Counted from the first letter of the stretch, positions 50,692 through 60,082 are shown. The stretch: 64,000 nucleotides of DNA from Jiangella asiatica (GCF_004349065.1 NZ_SMKZ01000017.1:62001-126000); one strand, 5' to 3'. The notes: generated by a model from the letters alone, not told the origin. Program-made: numbers and translations.

Positions 50692-53000
50692 CAGTCGTCC
50701 TCGCATTCGTCCCGGCGGGCGAGGTATGCGGCCCGCGCGGCGTCGTAGGCCTCTCGCGCGGCTGTCCGTTCGCTGTCTCGGATGAAGCCTGACTTGGCCT
50801 TCCATAGGGCGTCGACGGAGTCATGCAGCCACTGAGCGCTGCGCCGGGAGGCCCGCACGGGACGGCCGCCGATCTCGACGAAGATCGGCTGGGTGTGGAC
50901 GCTGGGCAGGATCCGCAGGGCGATCCAGGACGATCGCTCCAGGCCGATCTCGAGGGCGACCTCGTGCTCGGTGCCGTCCGCGACGATCTCCCACCTCACC
51001 ACGGCAACACCGTTCAGCACCAGCTCCACCGGCACCGTTCGGGTGTCACCGACCCGCGCTCGTTCCAGGTGCCAGCCGACCGGGGCGCTGTAGGCCGGCC
51101 GGCCCTGGGCAGGCGGCGGTGGCGGGCCGTCGGGCAGCCAGGCGACGACGGTGGCGGTGACGCGGACCGGGCCCGGTGTGTCGGTGGCGCGCTCGCGGCC
51201 GACGTCACCGTCGACGGCGAAGTCGAACACATGGCTACGGCCGTCGCCGAAATAGGACGGCCCGTCCTGGAGGCCGGCCGTCCATGCCTCCAGTGCCCGC
51301 GGACCCTGGGGCGGTTCGGGGAGGCGGACGTAGGTGCGCCCGACGCCGGGGCCGTCGTCGTAGATGCAGGGGTAGTCGGTCTCGCCGAGCATCAGGGTGC
51401 GGTAGCCGACGTTGAGCAGGTGGTACCAGATGTTCAGCTCGGCGGCAGGGGCGATCTCGGCGCCGCACTGGAAGTCGGCGGCGCCGAGGGGCACGTCGAC
51501 GATGATCTCGTTGGACCCGATCGACTGGAACGCCGGCACGACGTGGTTCGGCAGCTCGTCGGTGCCGACGGACAGTCCGAGCCCGCAGTGCGCGTACCCG
51601 ACGAGGGCGCCCTGGGAGTGTCCCCAGCGCATGATCGGGAGGTTCCACGACGGCCAGTCCTCGATCCACGTGGTGCCGGGGTAGTTCTGGTCGGAGAGCC
51701 CAAGCAGGATGACGTGGCCGGAGTGGCTGGACGGAAAGCCGGACACCTCGACGTCGTAGCGCAGCATGCTCTGGTGGTCGACGTCGGTGGGCTGCGGCGA
51801 CCAGGTCATGCCCTGGGCCTGTTGCATGTCCGGGTGCTCCAGCAGCGCCGGCGGGCTGATGGACTCGCCACTGAAGAACTGCTTCTGGTGGTAGTAGCAC
51901 GGGCCCCAGGTCAACACGCTGCCGAGCCACAGGCCCTCGCCGCGCACGTGCCGGATCATCGTCTCCGGCGTGACGCCCTCGGTCGGCACGTTGTAGTGCG
52001 AGCAGCCACCGGCGTGGATGTGCGGATCACCGGAGTAGTAGCCACGGCCGGCCGGATCGACCCAGCGGTCGAGCCGGACGTCGACCGCCTCGGTGTCCGC
52101 GGCGATGTCCACGTCCACCCGCACCGGACGGTACTCCGGGCCGCGCACGGCCGTGATCTCGAACTGACCCAGCGGTAGCCGGATGACCTCACCGGTCGCC
52201 CGGTACACGTGCTCATGGAAGAACATGTCCGGCGCCAGCCGCATCCCCGTCGACGGGTAGGAGCGCCCCTGGTCGTCCCGGACTGTGATCGCGGCCACGC
52301 AGCTGCGCCCGTCGGGTTCGCGGACGTCGAAGCGGATGTCCCGCGACGCCACGCAGTCGAACTGGAAGGACGCGGCGTACTCGCGGGGCTCCAGCATCGC
52401 CTTCCCGGCCGCCCGTTGCTCCGGCGTCCGGCTCAGCCGTTCGGGAATGGGCTCCTCGGCGACGCACAGCCACAGCGCACCCGAACGGGACCCGGCCTCC
52501 CGGCTGTACAGGCTCACGACCTTGTACTCGACCTCCAGGCCGGACAGCCCGTCCGGCGCGGCGACCTTCGCCTGGAGCCAGCTGTCCCGGATTCGCGGAA
52601 CGCTCGTCAGCGCGTCGGGCAGCACGGTTCGTGCCGCGTGGCTCTGCTGGTCGACGAGGCCGAACACTCCGCGGGTGAGCGCCAGGAGGACGGCTTCGAT
52701 TCGGTGCGGGTTCGCAATCCGGACGAGGAAGCTGCGCCAGCCGTGCTGGACCAGTCGCGGCGGTGCCGCCCCCGGTGTGCAGGTGGCCACCCCATGCTCG
52801 TCGACCCGCAGGTCGAGGAGCACGAACGGCCGCAACAGCTCGTCGACCTCGCGGCGCACGTCGTCGTCGGGCGACGAGCTGCGCTCGAGCTTGGCCAGCT
52901 GGCCGTCGACGTCGGTCGGTGGCGGATCGCCGAGCTCGTGGAGGGTGTGGACGGCACGAGCCGCGGACGCGAGCAACGGTTGGAGCGCTGGCTCGGACAC
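50691..53000 (-). CDS. CehA/McbA-family PHP-type metallohydrolase, long form
   Basis: 769 residues from GTG at 53000 with GGAGG 5 nt upstream. An N-terminal region (1 to about 310) ends in a carboxypeptidase-regulatory-like beta domain (GQFEITAVRGPEYRPVRVDV). The PHP-like metal site starts at YYSGDPHIHAGGCSHYNVPT (about 322-341), with WGHSQGALVGYAHCGLGLSV and LMLGETDYPCIYDDGPGVGR supplying further His/Asp/Glu. Family members are Trp/His-rich metal-dependent hydrolases (carbaryl hydrolases are members), but many are of unknown substrate. No signal peptide is seen. Co-translated with the small gene at 50299. Confidence 0.75.
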   Translation of the reverse strand: MSEPALQPLLASAARAVHTLHELGDPPPTDVDGQLAKLERSSSPDDDVRREVDELLRPFVLLDLRVDEHGVATCTPGAAPPRLVQHGWRSFLVRIANPHRIEAVLLALTRGVFGLVDQQSHAARTVLPDALTSVPRIRDSWLQAKVAAPDGLSGLEVEYKVVSLYSREAGSRSGALWLCVAEEPIPERLSRTPEQRAAGKAMLEPREYAASFQFDCVASRDIRFDVREPDGRSCVAAITVRDDQGRSYPSTGMRLAPDMFFHEHVYRATGEVIRLPLGQFEITAVRGPEYRPVRVDVDIAADTEAVDVRLDRWVDPAGRGYYSGDPHIHAGGCSHYNVPTEGVTPETMIRHVRGEGLWLGSVLTWGPCYYHQKQFFSGESISPPALLEHPDMQQAQGMTWSPQPTDVDHQSMLRYDVEVSGFPSSHSGHVILLGLSDQNYPGTTWIEDWPSWNLPIMRWGHSQGALVGYAHCGLGLSVGTDELPNHVVPAFQSIGSNEIIVDVPLGAADFQCGAEIAPAAELNIWYHLLNVGYRTLMLGETDYPCIYDDGPGVGRTYVRLPEPPQGPRALEAWTAGLQDGPSYFGDGRSHVFDFAVDGDVGRERATDTPGPVRVTATVVAWLPDGPPPPPAQGRPAYSAPVGWHLERARVGDTRTVPVELVLNGVAVVRWEIVADGTEHEVALEIGLERSSWIALRILPSVHTQPIFVEIGGRPVRASRRSAQWLHDSVDALWKAKSGFIRDSERTAAREAYDAARAAYLARRDECEDD

Positions 53001-53071
53001 TCTGGCCTCCGGACTGCGGGAGTGTCCATGCTAGGCAGCTGCTCACCCCCGGAGTAAAGATGTGCCGCACT

Positions 53072-53153
53072 CTGGCTGTTCTGCAGCAACGCGACCATGA
53101 GGAAGGTCACCATCGTGGTCATCGTGTTGATGATCAGCTGCCAGGTGGTTGCC
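53072..53153 (-). pseudogene. Low-affinity iron permease C-terminal scrap
   Basis: Minus-strand ATTWQLIINTMTTMVTFLMV then ALLQNSQ matches the end of low-affinity iron permease-family proteins (WQLVINTxTTIVTFLMVFLIQN). Only about 27 codons are left, running into the metallohydrolase promoter region. Confidence 0.5.
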
Positions 53154-53326
53154 GATGACGACCTGGCGCCTCGCCGGTATGAATTCTGGTGTCCCCGCCC
53201 GGGCAAGCCAGGATGCCCGAGCGGAGGCGTGGCGGATACCCCGACCACTTTGCATTCATGCCCCATTGACGCCGTTCAACGTATCGCAACCCGCGAAGCC
53301 GGACATCGCAGCCTTCAAGGCGGCAC

Positions 53327-53623
53327 CTACGCGGCGCCGGTGTGTCGGCCGCCGTGGTCTCGCCTTCGGGTCAGCAGTCCCCGGACTCGCTCAGCCTGGG
53401 ACGGTCGGTACTCGGCCCAGCGTTGCAGCATCGCCGCGCGCAGTTGCTCGGACTCGCTCAGAGCGTTGACCAAGTCGTCCTCGGTCAGCAGCGGCGCCCA
53501 TTCGTCACCGTTGAGCTGCCGCCATTCGCCGACGCGGACCGACGTGCCGTCGTCGGTCTCGACGCCTACATGCAGGACCACGGCATGCGGCCAAGTAGCG
53601 CGACCACACCCGATTGTCCGCAC
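53327..53623 (-). CDS. Small hypothetical protein
   Basis: 98 codons open. The middle (VVLHVGVETDDGTSVRVGEW; LLTEDDLVNALSESEQLRAA) has normal protein composition, a beta start and a helical end. No family and no clear ribosome site. It could be a chance frame. Confidence 0.35.
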   Translation of the reverse strand: MRTIGCGRATWPHAVVLHVGVETDDGTSVRVGEWRQLNGDEWAPLLTEDDLVNALSESEQLRAAMLQRWAEYRPSQAERVRGLLTRRRDHGGRHTGAA

Positions 53624-53713
53624 ACGCGAGCGCTGGGTGGTAGCCGACGTCGATGCGGTCTAAGTCCTTTGCCGATGGGTATTGCGTGGAGGACCACCGG
53701 AGAGGGGCAGCGC

Positions 53714-54001
53714 GTGACGGATCTCATCGCCGAGTTGAACCAGGCCCTGTACCTGGCTACGCCAGCGGAACGCCGGGCGTTCATGAGCGCGCTGCTGCCC
53801 ACCATCAGCCGCTGGCTGACGGAGTCAGTCGAGTCCTGCGCCGAAGCGAGCGAGGACGAGCGGCAGTGGCCGGACGTGGTGGCGGCGCAGCTGATCGAGC
53901 CGGTCAGCGCCACGATCCGGCGGGTCAAGGGGGCCGGGCCGGCACCGGAAAGAGGAGCGCCATGGGCGAGCGACCCCGTAGGCACCAACGAGCGGTCGTG
54001 A
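53714..54001 (+). CDS. Small helical hypothetical protein before the epimerase
   Basis: 95 residues from GTG at 53714, with GAGAGGGG 6 nt upstream. VTDLIAELNQALYLATPAER and ISRWLTESVESCAEASEDER indicate a helical protein. Its end overlaps the epimerase start by 40 bp, so the two are probably co-expressed. Family not recognised. Confidence 0.5.
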   Translation: MTDLIAELNQALYLATPAERRAFMSALLPTISRWLTESVESCAEASEDERQWPDVVAAQLIEPVSATIRRVKGAGPAPERGAPWASDPVGTNERS

Positions 54002-54996
54002 CCGGCGGGGCCGGTTTCCTCGGTTCGCACGTGTGCGACGCCCTGGTCCGCGCTGGTACCCGGGTTGTGTGCCTCGACAACTACGTCACGTCGTCCTCGG
54101 CCAACCTGGCCGGACTGGTGGACCATCCGCTCTTCGAGATGGCGCCGGGCGACGTGTCCGAGCGGGTTGAGGTGGCCGGGCCGGTGGACCTCGTGCTGCA
54201 CCTGGCGTCGCCGGCGTCGCCAGCCGACTACCTGCGGCTCCCACTCGAGACGATGCGGGTCGGCTCCGCCGGCACCACGAACGCGCTGGAGCTGGCGGTC
54301 GCCAAGGGCGCACGGTTCGTGCTGGCCTCCACCTCCGAGGTGTACGGGGACCCGCAGCGACACCCGCAGCCGGAGAGCTACTGGGGGAACGTGAACCCGA
54401 TCGGGCCGCGCGCGGTGTACGACGAGTCCAAGCGCTTCGCCGAGGCACTGACCACTGCCTATCGGACCGATCGAGGTGCCGACACTGCGATCGTGCGGCT
54501 GTTCAACAGCTACGGCCCGCGGATGCGCGCTCACGACGGGCGGGCGGTGCCGACGTTCATCCGGCAGGCGCTGGCCGGCGAACCGATCACCGTCGCCGGC
54601 GACGGCACCCAGACGCGGACGCTGTGCCACGTCAGCGACACCGTCCGCGGCATCCTGGCGATGGCCACCAGCGAGCACGAGGGACCGGTCAACATCGGCG
54701 GCACGGACGAGGTGACGGTCCTGAAGCTGGCCCACCTGATCCGGTCGCACACCGGCTCTCGTTCCCCGATCCGCTTCGTCGACCTACCGCAGAACGATCC
54801 GCGGCTGCGCCGACCCGATCTCGACCGAGCACGGACGCTCCTGGGCTGGCAGCCGAGCGTCTCGCTCGCCGACGGTCTCGCCGACACGGTGCGCTGGTTC
54901 GCGTCGCGCAACGGCGCGGGTCACGTCAGCGGGGACGACGCTCGGGGCGTGGCGGCGAGCAGGCCGTCAACGGCCGCCAGCACCTCGTCGATTTGA
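53962..54996 (+). CDS. NAD-dependent nucleotide-sugar epimerase/dehydratase
   Basis: 344 residues from ATG at 53962 (AGAGGAG upstream). Extended SDR: VTGGAGFLGSHVCDALVRAG (about 13-32), LHLASPASPADYLRLPLETM, STSEVYGDP and YDESKRFAEAL (Tyr-x-x-x-Lys), RLFNSYGPRM. The HLASPASPxDY and NSYGPRM blocks resemble UDP-glucuronate decarboxylase-type enzymes. In this cluster it probably modifies an NDP-sugar used by the glycosyltransferases. A short Ser/Thr-rich tail ends the protein. Confidence 0.87.
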   Translation: MGERPRRHQRAVVTGGAGFLGSHVCDALVRAGTRVVCLDNYVTSSSANLAGLVDHPLFEMAPGDVSERVEVAGPVDLVLHLASPASPADYLRLPLETMRVGSAGTTNALELAVAKGARFVLASTSEVYGDPQRHPQPESYWGNVNPIGPRAVYDESKRFAEALTTAYRTDRGADTAIVRLFNSYGPRMRAHDGRAVPTFIRQALAGEPITVAGDGTQTRTLCHVSDTVRGILAMATSEHEGPVNIGGTDEVTVLKLAHLIRSHTGSRSPIRFVDLPQNDPRLRRPDLDRARTLLGWQPSVSLADGLADTVRWFASRNGAGHVSGDDARGVAASRPSTAASTSSI

Positions 54997-55023
54997 ATAG
55001 TCTCCAACGCTGGGTCCAGTCGA

Positions 55024-55335
55024 TCACCGTGCGGAACGCCGAGAGCGGCCTCGACCGGTCGGCATCACGGCGCACCTCGTGTCCACCGGCGATTCAGGCC
55101 GGCCCGGCACAGCCGGCGGGGTCGGACCCGAAGGCCCAAGGCGGCATGGGTGCAGTGGCGCAACCACGCGGTGGCTCCGCGGCCCGCGGCCGTGCAGGTT
55201 CACCGCCAGCTCCGGTCGTGGCCCGCTCCAGGCCGGCACCGCCAGCTCCACAACCGGCAGCAGCTCGTCGACGCAGCCGATCAGCGGCACCAGCGCGGCC
55301 AGCCCAACCCCCCGGTAGACCAGTGTTACGGCCAC
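55024..55335 (-). pseudogene. GT9 heptosyltransferase-like remnant
   Basis: From GTG at 55335, overlapping the SDR stop: VAVTLVYRGVGLAALVPLIG, CVDELLPVVELAVPAWSGPR, and PELAVNLHGRGPRSHRV. The VNLHGRGPxSHR block is diagnostic of GT9-type (ADP-heptose glycosyltransferase) proteins in actinobacteria. An internal deletion after YRGVG and loss of everything after about residue 65 leave a dead fragment of roughly 100 codons. Confidence 0.65.
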
Positions 55336-56005
55336 GAACTCTCGACCGACGGGGTGACGACCAGCTCGCGGATCTCGCAGCCTGCCGGCTGGTCCAGCGC
55401 AAACAGCACCGCGCGGGCCACGTCGGCCGGCCGGTTCAACTTGGCGTCCGGCGGCGGCTTGTACTGCTCGTCGCGGCCGTCGAAGAACGGGGTTTCCATG
55501 CCGCCCGGCACGAGCAGCGTGACACCGATCCGCCCGGCAGTCTCGGCGGCCAGGGCACGAGTGAAGCCCACGACGCCGAACTTCGACGCGCAGTAGGCCG
55601 TGGCGTCGCCGACGGCCCGCAACCCCAGGGTGGAGGCGACGGTGACCACGCGGCCATGCCGCCGTTCCAGCTCGGGCAGCGCCGCTCGTACCACCCGGGC
55701 GGTCCCGATCAGGTTGACCAGCAGCACCCGTTCCCACTCATCCGCCGGGACGTCCCCCAGCCGGCCGCACGAGTCGACGCCGGCGCACGTGACCACGGCG
55801 TCGAGTCCGCCGGTACGTTCCCGCGCGGCGCGCACCGCCGGCTCGACGGCGCTGCCGTCGGCCAGGTCGGCCACGACGTGCTCGACCGGGCCCGGCGGCG
55901 GCACCCGATCGAGCACGACGGGCCGGCCGCCGGTGTCGGCCACGGCCTGGGTCACCGCCGCACCAAGCCCCGACGCACCCCGGTGACCAGCACTGCTGCT
56001 GTCAT
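55326..56005 (-). pseudogene. Short-chain dehydrogenase with an N-terminal frameshift
   Basis: The ATG at 56005 (GGAGG upstream) opens MTAAVLVTG. The frame is lost one codon later because one base is missing in ACCGGGGTGCG (expected ACC-GGC-GGT-GCG). The other frame carries the rest: ASGLGAAVTQAVADTGGRPV, CAGVD, VTVASTLGLRAVGDATAYCA with YCASK, and LVPGGMETPFFDGRDEQYKP. All SDR motifs otherwise look sound, so this is either recent decay or a sequencing error. It follows hldE by 18 bp in the same operon. Confidence 0.75.
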
Positions 56006-56023
56006 GGATCCTCCTCGTCGTCC

Positions 56024-57472
56024 TCAGAGCCGTCGGTGCTCCGAGCCGGTCCGGGCCAGTGCAGCCACCAGCGACGTCGTGGAGCGGCCCGTCACGTACG
56101 GCAGCGTCACCACCTGGCCGCCCCACTCGTCCATGACGCCCGATTCCGGGAGCTCCGCACCCGCGTAGTCGCCGCCCTTGGCCCACACCTCCGGCCGGAG
56201 CCGGCGCAGCAGCCGCCGCGGCGTGTCCTCGTCGAAGATCTCGACGGCGTCGACGCATGATAGCGCCTGGAGTACCCGAGCACGGTCCTCGGCCGGCATG
56301 ACCGGCCGGGCCGCGCCCTTCAGTCGCCGCACGGACGCGTCCGAGTTCACGCACACGACCAGCGCGTCGCCGAGCCGACGGGCCTCCTCGAGACAGGCGA
56401 CATGGCCGGCGTGCAGCAGGTCGAAGCAGCCACCCGTCGCGACGAGCGTCCCGTGGTGCGCGTGCACCTCAGCGGCGACGTCCGCGGCCGAACGGGCCGG
56501 CGGGCCGGTCGACCCGTCGCCCGCCGCCCACGACGCTGTCGACGACGTCATCGTCTCGTCCGGCGACGCCGACACCGCGTTGGCGCCACCCGCGCGGACG
56601 TATGCCGTGGCCGCCTTGACGGCGCCCTGCACGGCCTCGCCGGTAACCCGGCCGGCGCCGAGTAGCATCGCCGCGGCGGCCGCGAACGCGTCGCCGGCGC
56701 CGCAGGTGTCCTGCGCGGCCACCGGCGGCGCGGGCACCACGACGGGGGCGCCGGTCCCGTAGGCCAACAGGGCGCCGCGCTCGCCCATGGTCACCGCGAC
56801 CGCGCCCGCGGCCCAGGCGTCAACCAGCGCCGCGGCCCACCGGGCGGTGCGGGTCCATGGTCCAGCGACGGTGTCCAGGCCGGGCGCCACGCGGCGAGCC
56901 CAGCCGTCGGCCTCGTCGAGGTTGGGCGTGACCAGCTGCAGGCCGGGGATGGGCGGGGCGCCATGAGGATGCGGGTCCCACACCACCGGTCGCTGTCGCG
57001 GCAGGGTTTCCAGCAGCCAGCGGACGCTCGGCACTGCGGTGATGCCGCGGCCGTAGTCTGCGACCAGCACCGCGTCGGCGGTGGAGAGTGCGTCCACGGC
57101 TGGGCGGGTCAGCTCGCCGACGGCGTGCAGGCCGCCGCTGTCCAGCCGGACGACGGACTGTCCGCCGGCGCGCACCCGGCGCTTCACCGGTGTGCTGCCC
57201 TGACAAGTCACGGGGTGTAGGTCGACCCGGCCGGCGAGCAGGTCCCGCAGGACGGCCGCCGCCTGGTCGTCGGCCATCGGGGTCACCAGCGAGACCTCGG
57301 CCCCGCCGGTGGCCGCCAGCCACGCGGCCAGCGCTGCGCCACCGGGCCGTGGCACTTCGATGACGTCGTCCACGACGGGGACGGGGGCGTCCGGGCACAA
57401 CCGGTTCACGGCGCCGACGAGGTCGGTGTCCAGCAGTGCGTCGCCGAGGACGGTGAGTCGCACGCCCATCAC
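56024..57472 (-). CDS. hldE: Bifunctional heptose 7-phosphate kinase / heptose 1-phosphate nucleotidyltransferase
   Basis: 482 residues. The N-terminal PfkB-type kinase (1 to about 310) has DALLDTDLVGAVNRLCPDAP and the catalytic AQDTCGAGDAFAAAAAML. After a linker, the nucleotidyltransferase domain (about 340-475) has TGGCFDLLHAGHVACLEEAR with the HxGH motif, and VVCVNSDASVRRLKG. This is the HldE/RfaE fusion that makes NDP-heptose from heptose 7-phosphate, together with a GmhB phosphatase (found in the fused gene at 58643). In an actinomycete the heptose goes into a secondary glycan or surface polymer rather than LPS. Confidence 0.92.
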   Translation of the reverse strand: MMGVRLTVLGDALLDTDLVGAVNRLCPDAPVPVVDDVIEVPRPGGAALAAWLAATGGAEVSLVTPMADDQAAAVLRDLLAGRVDLHPVTCQGSTPVKRRVRAGGQSVVRLDSGGLHAVGELTRPAVDALSTADAVLVADYGRGITAVPSVRWLLETLPRQRPVVWDPHPHGAPPIPGLQLVTPNLDEADGWARRVAPGLDTVAGPWTRTARWAAALVDAWAAGAVAVTMGERGALLAYGTGAPVVVPAPPVAAQDTCGAGDAFAAAAAMLLGAGRVTGEAVQGAVKAATAYVRAGGANAVSASPDETMTSSTASWAAGDGSTGPPARSAADVAAEVHAHHGTLVATGGCFDLLHAGHVACLEEARRLGDALVVCVNSDASVRRLKGAARPVMPAEDRARVLQALSCVDAVEIFDEDTPRRLLRRLRPEVWAKGGDYAGAELPESGVMDEWGGQVVTLPYVTGRSTTSLVAALARTGSEHRRL

Positions 57473-57603
57473 GGCACCTCCGTCGGCAACGCCGACCTGG
57501 CCCGCTCGCCGTCATCGGCGGCGTCGACGCCGGGGGCCAGAACGTGCACGTCGCTGCCTTGGCCGCGCGGCCTGGCGTGCTCGGAGACGAGTGCGATTCT
57601 CAT
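57469..57603 (-). pseudogene. GT4 glycosyltransferase N-terminal stub
   Basis: 44 residues starting MRIALVSEHARPRGQGSDVH then VLAPGVDAADDG. MRIALVSEHA is the usual opening of actinobacterial GT4 enzymes and GxDVHV resembles their GGQNVHV loop, but the rest of the protein is missing. The ATG overlaps the GT9 stop and the end overlaps hldE by 4 bp, so an internal deletion apparently kept the operon spacing. Confidence 0.6.
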
Positions 57604-58646
57604 CAGGTCACCCTTTCCGCGGCCGGTTCGAAGTCTCGGGTCAGCTGGGCGACGGCGCGGACCACGTCGTCCGCCGTCACCGGCATCAGGCAGGGATGCC
57701 CGGGGACGGAGCATTTCGTCACCCGGCTGCCGCGGCAGGGCGCGCGCTGGTTTCCGAGGACGACCCGCGGAACCCGGTACGGAGCCCAGCGCGACGCCGG
57801 CACCGTCGGCGCGAACAGCGACACAACCGGGGTTGCGGTGGCGGCGGCGAGATGCGCTGGCCCGGTGTTGCCCACCACGAGGACGTCGGCGCCGGCCAGG
57901 ACGGCGGCGAGCTCGGCCAAGCTGGTCCGGCCGCCCAGGTCGGTGGCCGCCCCGTTCCCGGCGACCGCCCGGGTCAGCTCCGTCTCGGCGGGCCCGCCCG
58001 TCACCACCACCCGCCGCCCGGCCGCGTGCAGCGCCCGCGCGGCGGCGGCGAACCGGTGCACCGGCCACGCCCGAGCCGGGACCGACGTCCCGGGATGCAG
58101 CACGACGTAGGGCCCGGGACCGGTCAGCTCGCGTACGTCCGGCAGCGGCCGCCGCACCCGCAGCGCGCCATCGTCGTCGTCCGGGAGGCGGTGACCCGCC
58201 GCGACCGCCAGCGACAGCGCCCGTTCCGCCTCCGGCTGGTCGTCGTCCGCCACCTGGTGCCGCAGGTCCAGCAGCGAGCCCGGGTAGTCCTCGCTGACGG
58301 CGCCCAAGTACGGCACGCCGGCCAGCCGCAACAGCATGGCCGTCGGCAGCGCCGACTGGTGAAAGGACGTGAAGACCAACGCGGCGTCGTAGCGGCCGGC
58401 GGCCAGCCGCGCCACGAGCGCGTCGACGTCGGCGGGATCGACGGCGGGCGGCCACGGATCTATCCACGGGCAGCGCCACGTGATCACCTCCGCGACGCCC
58501 GGCAGCAGACCGGCGGCCGCAGCGCCGTTCGGCCCGGCCAGCACCGTGACCCTGGCGCCGCCGGCCGCGACCGCGCGGATCGCCGGACCGGTCAGCAGTA
58601 CATCGCCGGCATTATCCAGCCGGACGCAGAGCACCCGGGCGCTCAC
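57603..58646 (-). CDS. GT9-family glycosyltransferase (heptosyltransferase-like)
   Basis: 347 residues from GTG at 58646 (or 58649), overlapping the stop of the upstream fusion gene. VLCVRLDNAGDVLLTGPAIR (about 5-24) is the GT9 opening; GPYVVLHPGTSVPARAWPVH (about 180) and VLVVGNTGPAHLAAATATPV (about 262) form the sugar-nucleotide site. CRGSRVTKCSVPGHPCL near the end is typical of this actinobacterial subgroup. It likely transfers the NDP-heptose made by HldE. Confidence 0.9.
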   Translation of the reverse strand: MSARVLCVRLDNAGDVLLTGPAIRAVAAGGARVTVLAGPNGAAAAGLLPGVAEVITWRCPWIDPWPPAVDPADVDALVARLAAGRYDAALVFTSFHQSALPTAMLLRLAGVPYLGAVSEDYPGSLLDLRHQVADDDQPEAERALSLAVAAGHRLPDDDDGALRVRRPLPDVRELTGPGPYVVLHPGTSVPARAWPVHRFAAAARALHAAGRRVVVTGGPAETELTRAVAGNGAATDLGGRTSLAELAAVLAGADVLVVGNTGPAHLAAATATPVVSLFAPTVPASRWAPYRVPRVVLGNQRAPCRGSRVTKCSVPGHPCLMPVTADDVVRAVAQLTRDFEPAAERVT

Positions 58647-60082
58647 CACACACCGCCGAGCAGCGCGTCGGCGGCACGCGGCAGATCCGGCGCGACGAGC
58701 CGGGCGCCGGCCACCTCGTCCGGCCGGGTCCACGGCCCGGGCACCAGCACGCCGGTCGCGCCGGCGGCTTCGGCCGCAACGACGTCGGCACCGATGTCGC
58801 CGACCACCGCGCAGCGATCCGCGGCAACACCGAGCGCGGCGCAGGCCGACTTGACCATGCCGGGCGCCGGCTTGCGGCACGAGCACCCGTCGCCGGGGCC
58901 GTGCGGGCAGACCTCCCACGTATCGAACGGGCCGAGCAGCTGCTCGACGCGCGCGTTCACCCGCCCTACCTCGGACAGGGTGAGCAGGCCGCTGGCCACG
59001 CCGGACTGGTTGGTGACGACACCGAGCCGGATGCCCGCCGCGCGCAACCGGTCCAGCGTCTCCTTGGCCCCCGGCATCGGCTCCACCCGCTGCGGATCGC
59101 CGTTGTAAGGGACGTCGCGGACGAGCGTGCCGTCACGGTCGAGCAGCACCAGCTCCGGCGCACCCCGCCAGGGACCGGCGTGGCGGTGCCGGATCAGGCC
59201 GCGCACGGTGTGCCAGGTCGCGGCGGCCGGGATGACGGCACTGGTGGCCAGCATCCGGGCCACCTCGCGGTGGTCGCGAGGCCCAAGCGCGATCCGGTCG
59301 GCGGCGAACCGCGCGGTGCTGGCCAGCCAGTACGCGGCCGGCCCGAGCGCGGTTCGCCGGTGCCCGCCCGCCCCGAGCGCGGTCGCGGCGGCGGCGGCGG
59401 CGGTGGCGGCCAGGTGCTGCGGCCGCCGGCCGGGCGGGGCTCCGGCGGCGCGGCGCCAGGCCGGCCCGTGCAACCGGCGCATGAGCATGTCGTCGGCGTT
59501 GCCCGCCTGTGCTTGCAAGCTGACCCAGGAGCCGGCCGGCCGCACCGGATGCACCACGCCGCGGCGGCCGCGCACCAGCGCTCCGCCGCGTCGCATGACT
59601 CTCAGTGCCAGGTCGGCGTCCTCCCGGAATGCGCGCGGGAACCGCTCGTCAAACCCGCCGGTGGCGGCCAGCGCGGAGCGGCGGTACGTCATGTCGGCGG
59701 TGATCCACAGCGCGGTCTCCAGCCCCGCGGTCGAACGCTCCCAATCCGTCGGCCGGCGGTGCGGCGGCAGCGGCACGGTGACCCGGCCCTGGCTGCCGGC
59801 GACGTCGGCGGTGGCGGCAGCCAAATCCTCGGCCAGCCGCTCCAGCCAGTCCGGTGCCGGCACGACGTCGTCGTCGAGGAAGCTCACCCAGGGCGTGCAA
59901 ACCCGCCGCCAGCCGCGGTTGCGAGCCGCGGCCGGTCCCGCCCGGGTAGTGGAGTCGTCGACGACGATGACGCCGGCCGGCCGCGGCCCGGGGGCGTCCT
60001 CCAGCGCCCGCAGCAGCCGGTCGAGACTGGGCCGGCCGATGGTCGGCACCACGACGGTGGTCGGCAGGGTCGTCATGGTCAT
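58643..60082 (-). CDS. Fusion of GT2 glycosyltransferase and GmhB-type heptose bisphosphate phosphatase
   Basis: 479 residues from ATG at 60082 (GGAGGT upstream). The N-terminal GT-A domain (about 1-230) has TTVVVPTIGRPSLDRLLRAL, VSFLDDDVVPAPDWLERL (DxD) and GGFDERFPRAFREDADLALR. A helical linker follows. The C-terminal HAD domain (about 305-479) has VLLDRDGTLVRDVPYNGDP, VTNQSGVA, the zinc loop CPHGPGDGCSCRKPAPGM and VVGDIGADVVAA, all hallmarks of GmhB. It would dephosphorylate heptose 1,7-bisphosphate between the two HldE steps. The fusion links precursor synthesis and transfer in one polypeptide. Confidence 0.9.
   Translation of the reverse strand: MTMTTLPTTVVVPTIGRPSLDRLLRALEDAPGPRPAGVIVVDDSTTRAGPAAARNRGWRRVCTPWVSFLDDDVVPAPDWLERLAEDLAAATADVAGSQGRVTVPLPPHRRPTDWERSTAGLETALWITADMTYRRSALAATGGFDERFPRAFREDADLALRVMRRGGALVRGRRGVVHPVRPAGSWVSLQAQAGNADDMLMRRLHGPAWRRAAGAPPGRRPQHLAATAAAAAATALGAGGHRRTALGPAAYWLASTARFAADRIALGPRDHREVARMLATSAVIPAAATWHTVRGLIRHRHAGPWRGAPELVLLDRDGTLVRDVPYNGDPQRVEPMPGAKETLDRLRAAGIRLGVVTNQSGVASGLLTLSEVGRVNARVEQLLGPFDTWEVCPHGPGDGCSCRKPAPGMVKSACAALGVAADRCAVVGDIGADVVAAEAAGATGVLVPGPWTRPDEVAGARLVAPDLPRAADALLGGVW

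Noticed and set aside
53097-53663. A 188-codon plus-strand protein starting with a hydrophobic stretch
   Set aside because: Its hydrophobic start is the antisense of an iron-permease scrap and the rest has no family or ribosome site.
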